Below, one piece after another: positions 32,166 through 43,204 of a stretch of DNA of 64,000 bases. Within the stretch, counting starts at the first letter, position 1. The number at the start of each line of letters is the position of its first letter. The notes under the pieces were generated by a model. It made no database searches. It was not told where the DNA came from and worked only from the letters and a program-made list of their open reading frames with translations. Location of the stretch: the NCBI RefSeq assembly GCF_031143425.1, contig NC_090444.1, forward strand, positions 1,352,350,323-1,352,414,322, written 5' to 3'. The position numbers and the translations under genes were made by a program. This stretch comes from Pleurodeles waltl. Its lineage: Eukaryota; Chordata; Amphibia; Caudata; Salamandridae.

Positions 32166-34760
32166 CACCAACCAAGTAGGAGGAGGAATCGCCATTGTCT
32201 TCAAAGACTCCATCAGCGTCACCACCTCCACCGAAGACACCCCCCTCGCCGCAGAACACCTGCATTTCCAGATTCGCACCGACCCCAGGACCACCCTCAG
32301 AGGATCCCTCATCTACCGTCCCCCCGGACCGCGCGGCCCTTTCAGCGACTCCATCACCGACTTCGTCTCCCCGCACGCCCTCGCCTCGCCGGACTACATC
32401 CTCCTAGGCGACCTCAACTTCCATCTGGAACACAACAACGACCCCAACACCACCGCCCTGCTCGACAACCTCGCCAACCTCGGCCTCAAGCAACTGGTGA
32501 ACACCCCCACCCACATCGCCGGACACACGCTTGACCCCATCTTCTCCGCCAGCAAACACGTCTCCTTCAGCCACGCATCCGCTCTACACTGGACCGACCA
32601 CAGCTGTGTCCACTTCACATTCCGACGCGAGACCCGCCACCTCCGCACTCAACCCATCCCTCGTCGACAATGGAACAAAATCCCCGAAGAACAGCTCTTC
32701 TCCGCGCTCACCGTCAACCAACCTACCCTCACCACCGACCCCAACGACGCAGCCCTCAGCCTCACGAACTGAATCACCAACTGCGCAGACAACCTTGCTC
32801 CCCTCAGACGCACGCATCGACAGGCCAACTCCAAAAAACCTCTCTGGTTCACTGACACCCTTAAGGAATCGAAGAAAACCTGTTGCGCCCTCAAGAAAGC
32901 CTGGCGCAAGGACCACACCGCTGACAACATGACCGCCCTCAAGAACGCGTCCCGCGAACACCACCACCTGATCCGCGCAGCCAAAAGGAATTTCTTCACC
33001 GACAGACTGGACAAAAACAGCCACAAGAGCAGAGAACTCTTCAGCATCGTTAAAGAGTTCTCCAACCCCAACGCCAACGCCATCACGCCCTCACAAGACC
33101 TGTGCAACTCCCTCGCCACCTTCTTCCATCGCAAGATCACCGACCTCCACGACAGCTTCGGACACCAGACCCAGCCAAGCAACACCGAACCCACACCCCC
33201 CGCCATCACCCTCAACGCCTGGACCCACATCAACACTGAAGAGACCAAAACCACCATGAACTCGATCCACTCCGGCGCCCCCTCGGACCGCTGCCTCGCT
33301 TCATCTTCAATAAAGCATGCAACATCATCGCCCCGCTCCTCCAGACCATCATCAACTCCTCATTTTCATCTGCTACCTTCCCCGAAAGCTGGAAACACGC
33401 CGAAGTCAACGCCCTACTAAAGAAACCCACGGCTGACCCAAGCGACCTGAAGAACTTCCGCCCCATCTCGCTCCTCCCCTTCCCTGCCAAGGTAATAGAG
33501 AAGACCGTCAACAAACAGCTTACCAACTTCCTGGAAGACAACAACCTTCTCGACCCTTCACAATCAGGATTCCGAACCAACCACAGCACTGAAACCGCCC
33601 TCATCTCAGTCACAGACGACATCAGAACCCTGATGGACAACGGGGAAACAGTCGCCCTCATCCTCCTCGACCTCTCGGCTGCCTTCGACACCGTCTGTCA
33701 CTGCACCCTAATAACCCGCCTCTGCTCCGCCGGGATCCAAGGCCAGGCCCTGGACTGGATTGCCTCCTTCCTCTCCAACCGCTCTCAAAGAGTCTACCTC
33801 CCACCTTTTTGCTCAGACCCCACCGAGATCATCTGCGGCGTCCCTCAAGGCTCCTCGCTCAGCCCGACACTCTTCAATGTCTACCTGAGCCCTCTCGCCG
33901 ACATTGTACGCAAGCACAGCATCATCATCACCTCCTACCCCGACGACACTCAACTTATACTTTCCCTCACCAAGGACCCCGCCAGCGCTAAGACCAACCT
34001 ACTAGACGGCATGAAGGACGTCGCAGATTGGATGAGGCTCAGCCGTCTAAAACTGAACTCAGACAAAATGGAAGTCCTCATCCTCGGCAACACCCCGACC
34101 GCATGGGATGACTCCTGGTGGCCCACGGCCCTTGGCACCGCACCGACCCCCTCAGACCACGCCCGCAACCTCGGCTTCATCTTGGACCCTCTTCTCACCA
34201 TGACCAAACAAGTCAACGCCGTGTCCTCCTCCTGCTTCCTCACCCTCCGCAAGATCTTCCGCTGGATCCCCACCGACACCAGAAAAACCGTGACCCACGC
34301 CCTAGTCACTAGCCGCCTGGACTACGGCAACACCCTTTATGCTGGGACCACCGCAAAACTCCAAAAACGTCTGCAACGTATCCAGAACGCCTCCGCCCGC
34401 CTCATCCTCGACGTACCCCGCAACAGCCACATCTCCGCACACCTGAGACACCTGCATTGGCTCCCAGTCAGCAAAAGGATCACCTTCCAACTTCTCACCC
34501 ACGCTCACAAAGCCCTCCACGACAAGAGACCTGAATACCTCAACCGACACCTCAGCTTCTATGCCCCCACCCGTCTCCTCCGTTCCACCGGCCTCGCGCT
34601 CGCTGCCGTTCCTCGCATCCGCCGCTCCACGGCGGGTGGGAGGTCTTTCTCCTACCTGGCAGCCAAGACCTGGAACACCCTCCCCACCAGCCTCAGGACC
34701 ACCCAGGACCACTCCACATTCTGGAGACTCCTCAAGACCTGGCTCTTTGAGCAGCAGTAA
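32166..34760 (+). pseudogene. LINE ORF2: endonuclease and reverse transcriptase, few lesions
   Basis: ORF2 of a LINE nicks DNA and copies RNA at the nick. The endonuclease part is read from 32179: GGGIAIVFKDS, IYRPPG, LLGDLNFHLE, THIAGHTLDPIF and a final WTDHSCVHFTF. The frame has one TGA at 32770-32772, then continues through a linker (WRKDHTADNMTALKNASREH) to about 33290. A frameshift there moves to the frame that is open to 34760. The reverse transcriptase has LRNFRPISLLPF-like block 1 (LKNFRPISLLPF), FLEDNNLLDPSQSGFR, ILLDLSAAFDTV, GVPQGSSLSPTLFNVYL and SYPDDTQL, where CR1/L2 enzymes usually have YADD. The C-terminal domain (RLDYGNTLYAG, HLHWLPV, TWNTLP) is complete. It is inactive as it stands, but recent by the standard of this window. 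Confidence 0.9.
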
Positions 34761-34822
34761 CCCCCCCTTCCTCCTAGCGCCTTGAGAACCGCACGGGTGA
34801 GTAGCGCGCTTTATAAATGTTA

Positions 34823-34850
34823 ATGATTTGATTTGATTTGATTTGATTTG
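34823..34850 (+). repeat. LINE 3' pentanucleotide tail
   Basis: About five to six units of TTTGA follow the ORF2 stop by some 60 bases and end at the target duplication. This matches the template-copied short repeats at CR1/L2 3' ends. Confidence 0.85.
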
Positions 34851-34920
34851 ATTAATGTGTCAATTTTTTTGATGCAAGGCATGCAAAAAACTACCAAAAT
34901 GTATGGTGTCCTAGGCAAAT

Positions 34921-36329
34921 AGTTTTTTTACATTTGAACTGTCATGTGTAGTGTTGTGTTACTTGTGGATATGTCAGGTCAATATCCTGTTCATTTCAAT
35001 TTGTTTAAGGTATATCTTGGAAGTGTACATGTGTGATGGTACATGCCTTACAAGGACCAGACAATGCATACGCCACATTTTCCATGAACCGTGCCAATGT
35101 TTTTGTCTCAGCTGTGCCAAAGAGTGCCATAGAGTTCTGTATTGGGAATACAGTGCTTCCATGGTGTCTTTAGGGGCAATCCTGTGAAAGTTGCTCATCA
35201 TAGCCAATGCACCAGTTTCTTGTCAATATACCCTTATGTGTAGTCACCTTAGACCATTGATCAGCTCACAATCAGGATTGCCATGGACTAACCGTGGAAT
35301 GTGGCCCATACACCCACATGTAGGACGGCACACATGTCTGACAATTTGTGCTTTGTCCCAATGTACAGACAACATGCTGTCATGCAAGGGGTGGTGGTGT
35401 TTAAATTGCATGGTGATAGCAAGTGTGGTGATGTAATTGTCAAGCCACTTGCTTGTCAAAAGCTTCACCATTTAACACCTTCCTGTCTTCCCATGTGTAC
35501 AACATGTTTTCTGTTAGTGTACGTATGTGGAGGTACATGCTTTTTTGGGATCTGACTACACAGATAGTACATCAACACTATTTGTGTAGCCACAAATCTT
35601 AGGATAGATAACCCATGTGTTAGACATGTTCACTCACATGATACCCTTCCTAAGTATTTTTCATGGAATGCATGGGATTTTCTCTAGGTTGTGGCCACCT
35701 AACCCACCCTATGACAGTGTATTTGTGTGTCTGTCTAATGTGTGTCCAATGGAGCAGACATCAGCCTGTCATGCAAGATGGATAACTTACAGTTCCCCAT
35801 GCAGGCAAATGTAGTGATGTTTAGGTCAGACATGTGCCATGGATGTGTTTGTCATGCCATGCATGTGGTTGGTTTGTGTTCTTCATGTGTGATTTCTTCT
35901 GCCTACTACAGTGTTATGTCTGGAATATCAGTTCAACAATCTTCATGATCAGTTCATTGGTCATAGTGTTCCTTCAGAATAATATCTTTGCTCATTTCAC
36001 TGACAAACAAGTTACCCTCCATAGATACATTGCTACTGTTTGCTAGTGTTAAGAGGTGGTTTTCCCAAACACCAGAAGCTCTGATGCATCTTAGAATTTG
36101 TCCATACTCACAAATGTGGGCCACACAGAACCTGGGGCACCTAGGGTGAACATTAAGGTTGCATTTTGTGACATTGTTTTTCAACATACACTTTGGCAGT
36201 TCAATTCCTCAGTACGTTTTTCACATGATTCCCTTCCAGAACACATTTTGCAATGCAGAGTTGCAATTAAATAGGGATGGCAGGGTACACATCAGTGCAT
36301 ACTCAAAGCAGGTTTCCAAATGTACGTCT
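34921..36329. other. Non-coding stretch
   Basis: No supported gene or repeat boundary. The texture (TGTG/CACA-rich, moderately AT-rich) is like 28-31 kb. It may be the outer flank of the SANT-C unit. Confidence 0.3.
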
Positions 36330-36398
36330 ACACTCCCTTGCCCTATTATCCACTAGGGTCTTACAGGATGTTGATGTCAGACTTGCCCTATTACCTAC
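36330..36398. repeat. Degenerate tandem repeat, left part
   Basis: Two units are related to CCCTATTACCTACTAGGG with a GTCAGACTTG spacer. The same unit recurs at 38821-38956, on the other side of the LTR-like sequence, so the LTR may have inserted in a small array, or the array may have been copied with it. Confidence 0.5.
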
Positions 36399-38820
36399 TG
36401 TAGCAAAATAACCTATTTCTAGCTTGGTTACCCCCACTTTTGGCCTATTTGTCAATGTGTTTGACTGTGTCTACTGAGATCCTGCTAACCAGGACCCCAG
36501 TAGTTATGCTCTCTTCTCTAAATGTTGTTGTTCCATACTGGTAACCCAGTATTTCACCCAAAATTGGCATACTGGTGCCCCCTTCTAAGTCCCTAGTATA
36601 TGGTACCTCGGTATCCAGGGCAATGGGGTTCCAGGGGATCCATATGGGCTGCAGTATTTCTTTTGCCACCCATAGGGTGCCCATGCAAAGACTTCTGCAG
36701 GACTGCCATTGCAGCCTGCGTGAAAAGGTGCATGTACCAGGTCACTTATTAGTCACCCCTATAGCAGGCCCTCCAGCCCTGAGGGCAAAGTGCAGAGTAC
36801 CTGTGTGTCAGGAAACCTCTACTCTAACAGAGTTGCCCCCATGACCTCCAGGGCCATTTTCCTGGACTTAGTGAGTGCGGGGATGTCATTTTACCCATGT
36901 ACTGGACATAGGTCACCACCTATGTCCAGCCACATAATGGTAACTCTGAACATAGGCATGTTTGGTATCAAACATGTTGGAATGATACCCCAAGGCTTTT
37001 GCAAGCATTGGTTGTATTATTCCATGCACTCTGGGGGCTCCTTAGAGTACTCCCAGTATTGCCATTCCAGCCTTCTGAGGTTTTCCAGGCAGCCCCAGCT
37101 GCTGCCACCTCTCAGACAGGTTTCTGCACTTCTGCTTGAGCAGCTCAAGCCCAGGAAGGCAGAAGAAAGGATTTCCTTTGGGAGAGGGGTATTACACCCC
37201 CTACCTTTGGAAATAGGTGTTAAAGGCTTGGGGAGGATAGACCCCCCCAAGCCACTGGAAATGCTTTGAGGGGCACATTTGATGCCCTACTTGCATAATC
37301 CAGTCTACACCGGTTCAGGGACTGCCAGTCCCTGCTCTGGCGCAATACTGGACAAAGGAAAGGAGAGTGATCACTCCCCAGTCCATTACCACCCCAGGGA
37401 TGGTGCTCAGAGCTCCTCCAGAGGATCCCTGGGTATTGCCATCTTGTATTCCAAGTTGGCTGGGAACTCTGGGAGCATCTGAGTGGCCAGTGCCAGCAGG
37501 TAACGTCAGTGTCCACCCCTGGTAGGTACTTACCTGTTTAGGTGACCAAGCCCCCTTTCAGGGCTATTTAGGGTCTCTCTCTTGGGTGGTTCTTCAGATT
37601 TGGATTGCAAGACTCCAGCAGGAATCCTCTGCATCCTTTACTTCACATTCTCACCAAAGAAACTGCATCTGGACCCTGCAGGAACTCTGCAAATTGACTT
37701 CGGCAACATTGTATCTTCAGCTCCTGCCAGCAACTGCATCTGTTTCCCGGTCGTGCCTGCACCAAAAGAAAGAAGGAATCTCCCTTGGAGTGAAGGAGTC
37801 ACTCCCCTACTTCAGCAGGCACTTCTCTGCATCGACGACTGGTGGCGTGGATCTCCTCTCCTGACAAAATGCGTGGATCCAGCATCACAGGTGGAGGACT
37901 AAAGTGGTCCTGATGGTCTTGATGTCCTACTGTCCAACTTTGTTGGAGGTAAGAGTTTGCCTCCCCACTCAAGACAGTAACCCCATGCACCGCGATTTTT
38001 GCAGTTGCCAAGGCTTTTTGGCATTCTACCACAACGTTCTGTGATGCACAGGTTCCTGTGTGGTTCTCCGGTGGTGTGGGACCCTTTGTCGTAGTGCTCC
38101 ATGGGCCTCCTTTTGCACCTTCTTTGTCCCGGTGCTGTGGGACTCTTGTGCGCGCTGCCTGGTCTTCTGAGGGCTCTCTGAGTTGCTGAGAGCTGCCTCT
38201 GACTCCCCCTCCTGGGTAGAGTCTTCCAGGTCCCTCCTGGTCCTGAGTAGCACCATTTTCCACTAGCCTCGAGATTTGTGTGTGCCAAGGCTTGTTGGCA
38301 GAATCTAGTGACGCAAACCAGACTGCAATCATCCATCCTGTGTGGGACATCATCTGCACCAACCAGGAACCCGCATCCGTCTTCTTGGGTGGAGTAATAA
38401 CTGTTGTTCTTCACCGGTGGTTCTTATTTTTGCACCTTCATTCTGGTTATCAAGGGCTCCTGTTCTCCCTGGACTCTTCTGTGCTTCTCGGACTGGGTCC
38501 CCTTTTGCCACAGGTCTTCAGGTCCAGGAATCCATTTTTGGTGTCTTGCAGTTGCTTCTGGTTCTTGTATAATCTTCTTTCTCGTGTTCTTGTGTGTTCT
38601 AGGAAAGTTACTGTTATTTACTCGCTCTGGGGTGGGTTCTATTACTTACCTTTGGTGTTTTCTAATACCCCCAGTGCCCCTCTACACACTACACTTGCCT
38701 AGGTAGGAAACCGACTTTTGCATTCCTGTTTTTATGCATATTTCTGCATACTAGTGTATATAATTTGTGTATTACTTATCTCCTAAGGGAGTATAGTCTC
38801 TATGTTAGTTTTGGCATACA
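36399..38820 (+). mobile_element. Long LTR-like unit (solo LTR candidate)
   Basis: It begins TGTAGCAAAATAACCTATTT and has the texture of long newt LTRs: segments such as GCTAACCAGGACCCCAGTA and AAGTCCCTAGTATATGGTAC, a C-rich middle with no frames of note, and a late ATTACTTATCTCCTAAGGGA segment. It ends near CATACA at 38820. No target duplication could be matched, so the right edge is tentative. The recognition is from memory of urodele LTRs, not from a search. No internal gag-pol is present. Confidence 0.5.
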
Positions 38821-38956
38821 GGGGATTTCTGTCAGCCTTACCCTATTACCTATTATGGAGTTAGAGGGGATTTCAGTCAGCCTTGCCCTATTACCTACTA
38901 GGGACTTGCAAAAGATTTCTGTCAGTCTTGGACTCTTATCCACTGGGGAAATTCAA
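38821..38956 (+). repeat. Three 45-bp tandem units
   Basis: Units start GGGGATTTCTGTCAGCCTTA, GGGGATTTCAGTCAGCCTTG and AAGATTTCTGTCAGTCTTGG, each followed by a CCTATTACCTAYTA-like segment. The period is about 45 bases. Related units precede the LTR at 36330-36398. Confidence 0.7.
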
Positions 38957-39465
38957 GAGTATGTGATTAGGATTTGCATATGAGCCTTAATTATTTAGGC
39001 ATTCCATTGGTACAGGGACATGTCTGTAGAACCAGGGTACATATATTGTCAGTTTACACATGCATCCCTTGTACTTGTTTATGCTGGGCAAACACACAGT
39101 TGGACGGTAAATCCCGCTTACCGCCGTGCAGAAGAGTGCCAACACACCGCTGCGGCCGTGGAAATCCGCTACAGCTATTACGACCCACAGCTCAGAATCT
39201 GCCAAAATCTAGACACCCACACAAGTCCGCCACACCAAAGGTCAGTGATAAACTGGCAATAACCAGACCTCCACCGTCACGCCAACAGGAATACGCCCAC
39301 ACTATCACGACCCACGCGGCGGTGTTTCAACCGTGGTATTCCATTGGCGGTACACACCGCTGCGCTACAAATAAACACACATTTACAAAACACTACCACA
39401 TTGGACACTTCCAAATACACACACCAGATACACATACACACACCACTCCCACACACCGAATACAA

Positions 39466-39472
39466 TATAAAA
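39466..39472 (+). promoter_or_regulatory. TATA box of Myb-A, element 3
   Basis: TATAAAA lies in ATACAATATAAAACATACAC, 207 bases before the ATG. The leader 39473-39672 is almost free of G and T-poor (A/C-rich). Same design as elements 1 and 2. Confidence 0.6.
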
Positions 39473-39672
39473 CATACACCCACATTACCCACAAACCCTA
39501 ACAACCAAAAATTTGGCAGAAGCAGAGAGACAGCAAAGCAAAGACCACACCAGCATACAGAGGCACACAACACCATCACACATTCACATCCACGCACAAA
39601 ACACTACACACCACTAAACATCACCCCACACATCACAACACACACCACCTCACACATCACCCACACCACCCC

Positions 39673-41254
39673 ATGGCACCGCAAAGACACCCCAGGTTTT
39701 CTGAGGAGCTCAGGGTCATGGTGGAGGAAATCATCCAGGTAGAGCCACAGCTATTCCGATCACAGGTGCAGCATACCACCATAGCTAGGAAGATGGAGCT
39801 ATGGCGCAGAATCATGGACAGGGTCAACGCAGTGGGACAGCACCCAAGAACACGGGATGACATCAGGAAGAGGTGGAACGACCTACTGGGGAAAGTGCGT
39901 TCCGTGGTCTCAACACACCACATTGCGGTTCAGAGGACTGGCAGCAGACCCCCACCTCCTCCCCCACAACTAACAACATGGGAGGAGCAGGTATTGGCTA
40001 TACTGCATCTTGAGGGCCTCGCAGGAGTAGCTGGAGGAATGGACTCTGGTAAGTCAAATCTTAAGTACTTCATCCCCCACCCTACCTGCATGCTATCACA
40101 TACCCCAACCCTCGCCCTCACCTCCATCACTCCAACTCCTCACATATGTCCCACTATCACAAACCACACATCCCAACACCAAGCCCTGCATGCAACAACA
40201 AAGCATGGACACCCATCACCAATGCATGTCCACTACACATACCCACACAGACCCCTAAACAAGTAACACACAAGGTCCTACACAAGAATGTAAGCACTGG
40301 AGTACAGGGTCACCCACACATTGCACACGATGGCACACACAGATGCAATAATCATGCCTTTACACCCCTGCAGGACCCCTACCCAACGTCACTGGACAGG
40401 AGGTTCCAGACATGTCCACTCTCCCCACAGAAGAGGCCCACAGTGATGACAGCAGCTCTGTCCAACTGGATATAGATAACCAGTCCGGCCCATTGGGACC
40501 TTGGGACAGTAGGTTCCCCTCACACAGTCACAGGCCACCACAGAGCCTCCCCCTGAGAAAACACCAGCACAGCACCCACCAAGCGGGCCCATACCTCTGT
40601 CCCCAGGACACGTCAAGCAGCAGTGTGTCCACCACTACAGGGAATCCAGGCTAACCCACCACCCCAAGAACAACAGGCACCTGGGGGCAGTGTCAGTGGG
40701 CACATGGTTCAGGGGACAGAGGACAGGAAAACCGGGGAACTGGGAGGTCTGCTGTGCTATAGGAGGACAGGCCCAGGGAACCCACTCTCCACGAGGACCT
40801 CTCAAACATCATGGGAGCGTACCATCATTCCCAGGAGGCGATGGCAACGGTACTGGCCAAGTTTCAGGAGACCCAACGGCTGCAGGAGGAACAGTATTTG
40901 GGCTTCAGGGAGGAACTAAAATCCATCAATACCACCCTGGGCACCATTGTAGGGGTGCTGAAGGACCTCGTGAACACCAGGAGGGACACTGTGGCACTAC
41001 AAGGGGCCCCTGACACTAGCCTGGATGATGAACTGCCCACCACCTCCGCCGGTGCTAGTGGACAGGAGGCACCGCCACAGGACCACAACACCAGCACCCC
41101 ACCCCCTGCAGATGGAGAACCACCCGGCAAGCGGTCCCTGAGATCCAGGACAAAGACAAAGAACAATGCCAAGCCCCCCACCAAGAATGAGACCACCCTG
41201 AATGTCATCCTTCTGTCCCACTTTCTCACCCTGTCCATCCTTAAACTGCCCTAG
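39673..41254 (+). pseudogene. Myb-A of element 3, frame lesions in exon 2
   Basis: Exon 1 (39673-40048) is open and encodes the SANT-like domain (MAPQRHPRFSEELRVMVEEI, MELWRRIMDRV, RKRWNDLLGKV), one codon shorter at FSEE than the FTDEE of element 1. The donor is G|GTAAGT and the acceptor CTGCAG|GA at 40374. Exon 2 starts in frame (STLPTEEAHSDDSSSVQLDI), shifts between about 40520 and 40600, and returns by 40811 to the first frame: MGAYHHSQEAMATVLAKF, GQEAPPQDHN and the basic KRSLRSRTKTK. Read in one frame, stops at 40652 and near 40764 break it. The C-terminal extension differs from element 1. Poly(A) signal AATAAA at 41359-41364. Confidence 0.85.
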
Positions 41255-41651
41255 CTTCACTTCCTATGCCCCTTTGGACAATGCACCTGTGAGACAAATA
41301 ACTGGACTCTGCCATCACCCCTGACCATTTTACAACCCCCTCCACTACTTAGCACTTAAATAAACACCCTTGAACCACAAAACAATCTGGAGTCAGTCTG
41401 TGCTTTCACAAATGTGTATTTGCAATAACTGCGGGAAACAGCAATGTCCATTCTATTGTCAACATACCTATGTCACACAGCTCTAGTCCATGAGGTAACA
41501 TAGCAGAGGTCACACAGTGGGACCCACATCTGTGAAATCGAAAGGGAATGTGACAAATTAGGGTCCATACACTGGGTGAAAGTGACCGACAGATGAGAGG
41601 TCAAACAATTTTATCAGATGTAGGAGGCAGTGACGTCTTATTACCTGTGTC

Positions 41652-42795
41652 TCACTGGAAGTATTGTTGGATCACTGTGTTTCTGTTGTCTATGTCCTCT
41701 TCTTCTGCCTCCTCTTCTTCACTGTCCACAGGCTCCACAGCTGCCACAACACCTCCTTCAGGAACATCCTCCTGCAGAAAAAGCACCTGTCGTCGCAAAG
41801 CCAAGTTGTGCAGCATACAGCAGGCCACGATGATCTGGCACACCTTCTTTGGTGAGTAGTAAAGGGAACCACCTGTCATATGGAGGCCACGGAACCTGGC
41901 CTTCAGGAGGCTGAAGGTCCTCTCTATAACCCTCCTAGTTCACCCATGTGCCTCATTATAGCGTTCCTCTGCCCTTGTCCTGGGATTCCTCACTGGGGTG
42001 AGTAGCCATGACAGGTTGGGGTAACCAGAGTCACCTGCAAATGTCGAGGGACAACTTTTAGACACACACTAACCCTTAGGGACAACCCTAGACCCAGACA
42101 ACTATTCACACTGTATAGGGTCCTTGTCCTCACCTAATAACCACACACGGTGCCTCTGGAGTTGCCCCATCACATAAGGGATGCTGCTATTCCTCAGAAT
42201 GTAAGCGTCATGCACTAAGCCAGGGAGATGTACTGGTCAGCCAAACACACCATCTGCACATTCATAGAATGGTAGCTCTTCCGGTTTCTGTACACCTGTT
42301 CACTCCTGCAGGGGTTCCAAGGCCTTATGTGTCCCATCAATGGCACCTATGATGTTGGGGATATGTCACAGGGCATAGAAGTCACCTTCCACTGTAGGCA
42401 AATCCTCCACCTGAGAGAAAACGATGTAGCTGCGCATGTTTTTCAGCAGGGCAGACAACACTCTGGACTACACGTTTGAGAACATAGGCTGGGACATCCC
42501 TGATGACATGGCCACTGTTGTTTGAAAAGACCCACTTGCCAGGAAATGGAGTAATGACAGGACCTGCACTAGAGGGGTGATTCCTGTCGGATGACAGATA
42601 GCTGACTGGCTCCAACTGGGCACACAGTTCATGGATTGTGGCACGATCAAGTCTGTAGGTGACTATTACATGTCGCTCTTCCATTGTCGACAGGTCCACC
42701 AGCGGTCTGTACACCAGAGGATGCCGCCATCTCCTCACCTGCCCCAGCGGACGTGCTCTATGGATGAGAACAGCGATCAGAGGGTCAGCCAACAC
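41652..42795 (-). pseudogene. HARBI1-like transposase of element 3, broken, with intron
   Basis: The minus-strand upstream exon runs from 42795 (acceptor CCTCAG|TG at 42796-42798) to 42134, then a 99-bp intron (42133-42035, GTGAGG ... TTGCAG), then the last exon 42034-41652. It starts LADPLIAVLIHRARPLGQVR, longer at the N-terminus than what is visible in element 1, and has YRLDRATIHELCAQLEP. A frameshift precedes GITPLVQVLSLLHFLASGSF; others follow. GAIDGTH, GDSGYP and the VIERTF block with the catalytic residues are still readable. A CGA-to-TGA stop lies in HGRTRR, and ERTFGLL has become ERTFSLL. The C-terminus (VIQQYFQ) is intact. The far exon at 47455-47373 may be its start. Confidence 0.87.
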
Positions 42796-43204
42796 TGAGG
42801 TACAAAGAAAACAACTTTATTGTACACAATTGTCAATCTGCTATGTGCCTTCTTAGTGTGTATGCAAGGCCTAGATATGTGTGACACATTTCAAATTAAT
42901 GCCATATGGCCCCCTAAAATGGCGGCTGCCTGACCTGTAAGGTGGGACAAGGGGATATGAGGTAACTGCGCTGGCGTTGTACACCGTTGCGGTAGGCGGT
43001 TGAAGACCGCGGCGCAATCCTGCATTGGTTAACATTGGACCCTATGGGTCCCAGGAGTCAATGACGATGTACGCAGGCGGTGACAGTACGCACTGTCGTG
43101 GACGTGACCGCCATTTTCTCTCTGTTCACTCACTTGATTCCTGATCTTTGACAGGAGAAGACCTACCCTGCAAGTGCTGCTGTGACCTCAGTCTGGAAGC
43201 GACA

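Larger units (their letters stand above)
32159..34857 (+). mobile_element. CR1/L2-like LINE, 5' truncated, with target duplication
   Basis: This is a GC-rich non-LTR retrotransposon insert. ATTAATG lies directly before (32159-32165) and after (34851-34857), a likely 7-bp target duplication. The 3' end has the short tandem tail (TTTGA)n at 34823-34850, common for CR1/L2-type LINEs, after GCGCTTTATAAATGTTAATG. The 5' end is cut inside the endonuclease domain. The composition contrasts sharply with the AT-rich surroundings. Confidence 0.85.
32108..34920. repeat. Foldback upstream of SANT-C copy 2, split by a LINE
   Basis: The left arm is about 32108-32165 (TATGCGTCATTTTTGGTAGA, ATGCCATAAAAAAAACACGC) and the right arm about 34858-34912. 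The right arm read backwards is CATTTTGGTAG, TTTTTTGCATGCC, TTGCATCAAAAAAATTGACA. The arms are imperfect inverted copies. The LINE at 32166-34850 sits at the turn, flanked by ATTAATG on both sides. Confidence 0.55.

Noticed and set aside
32097..32534. 145-codon Arg/His-rich plus-strand frame
   Set aside because: A shifted reading of the GC-rich LINE endonuclease, whose true frame has family motifs.
37799..38414. Minus-strand frames of 171-187 codons in the 36.4-38.8 kb LTR-like unit
   Set aside because: No domain or homology signal, and the position in an LTR-like sequence explains them as chance frames.
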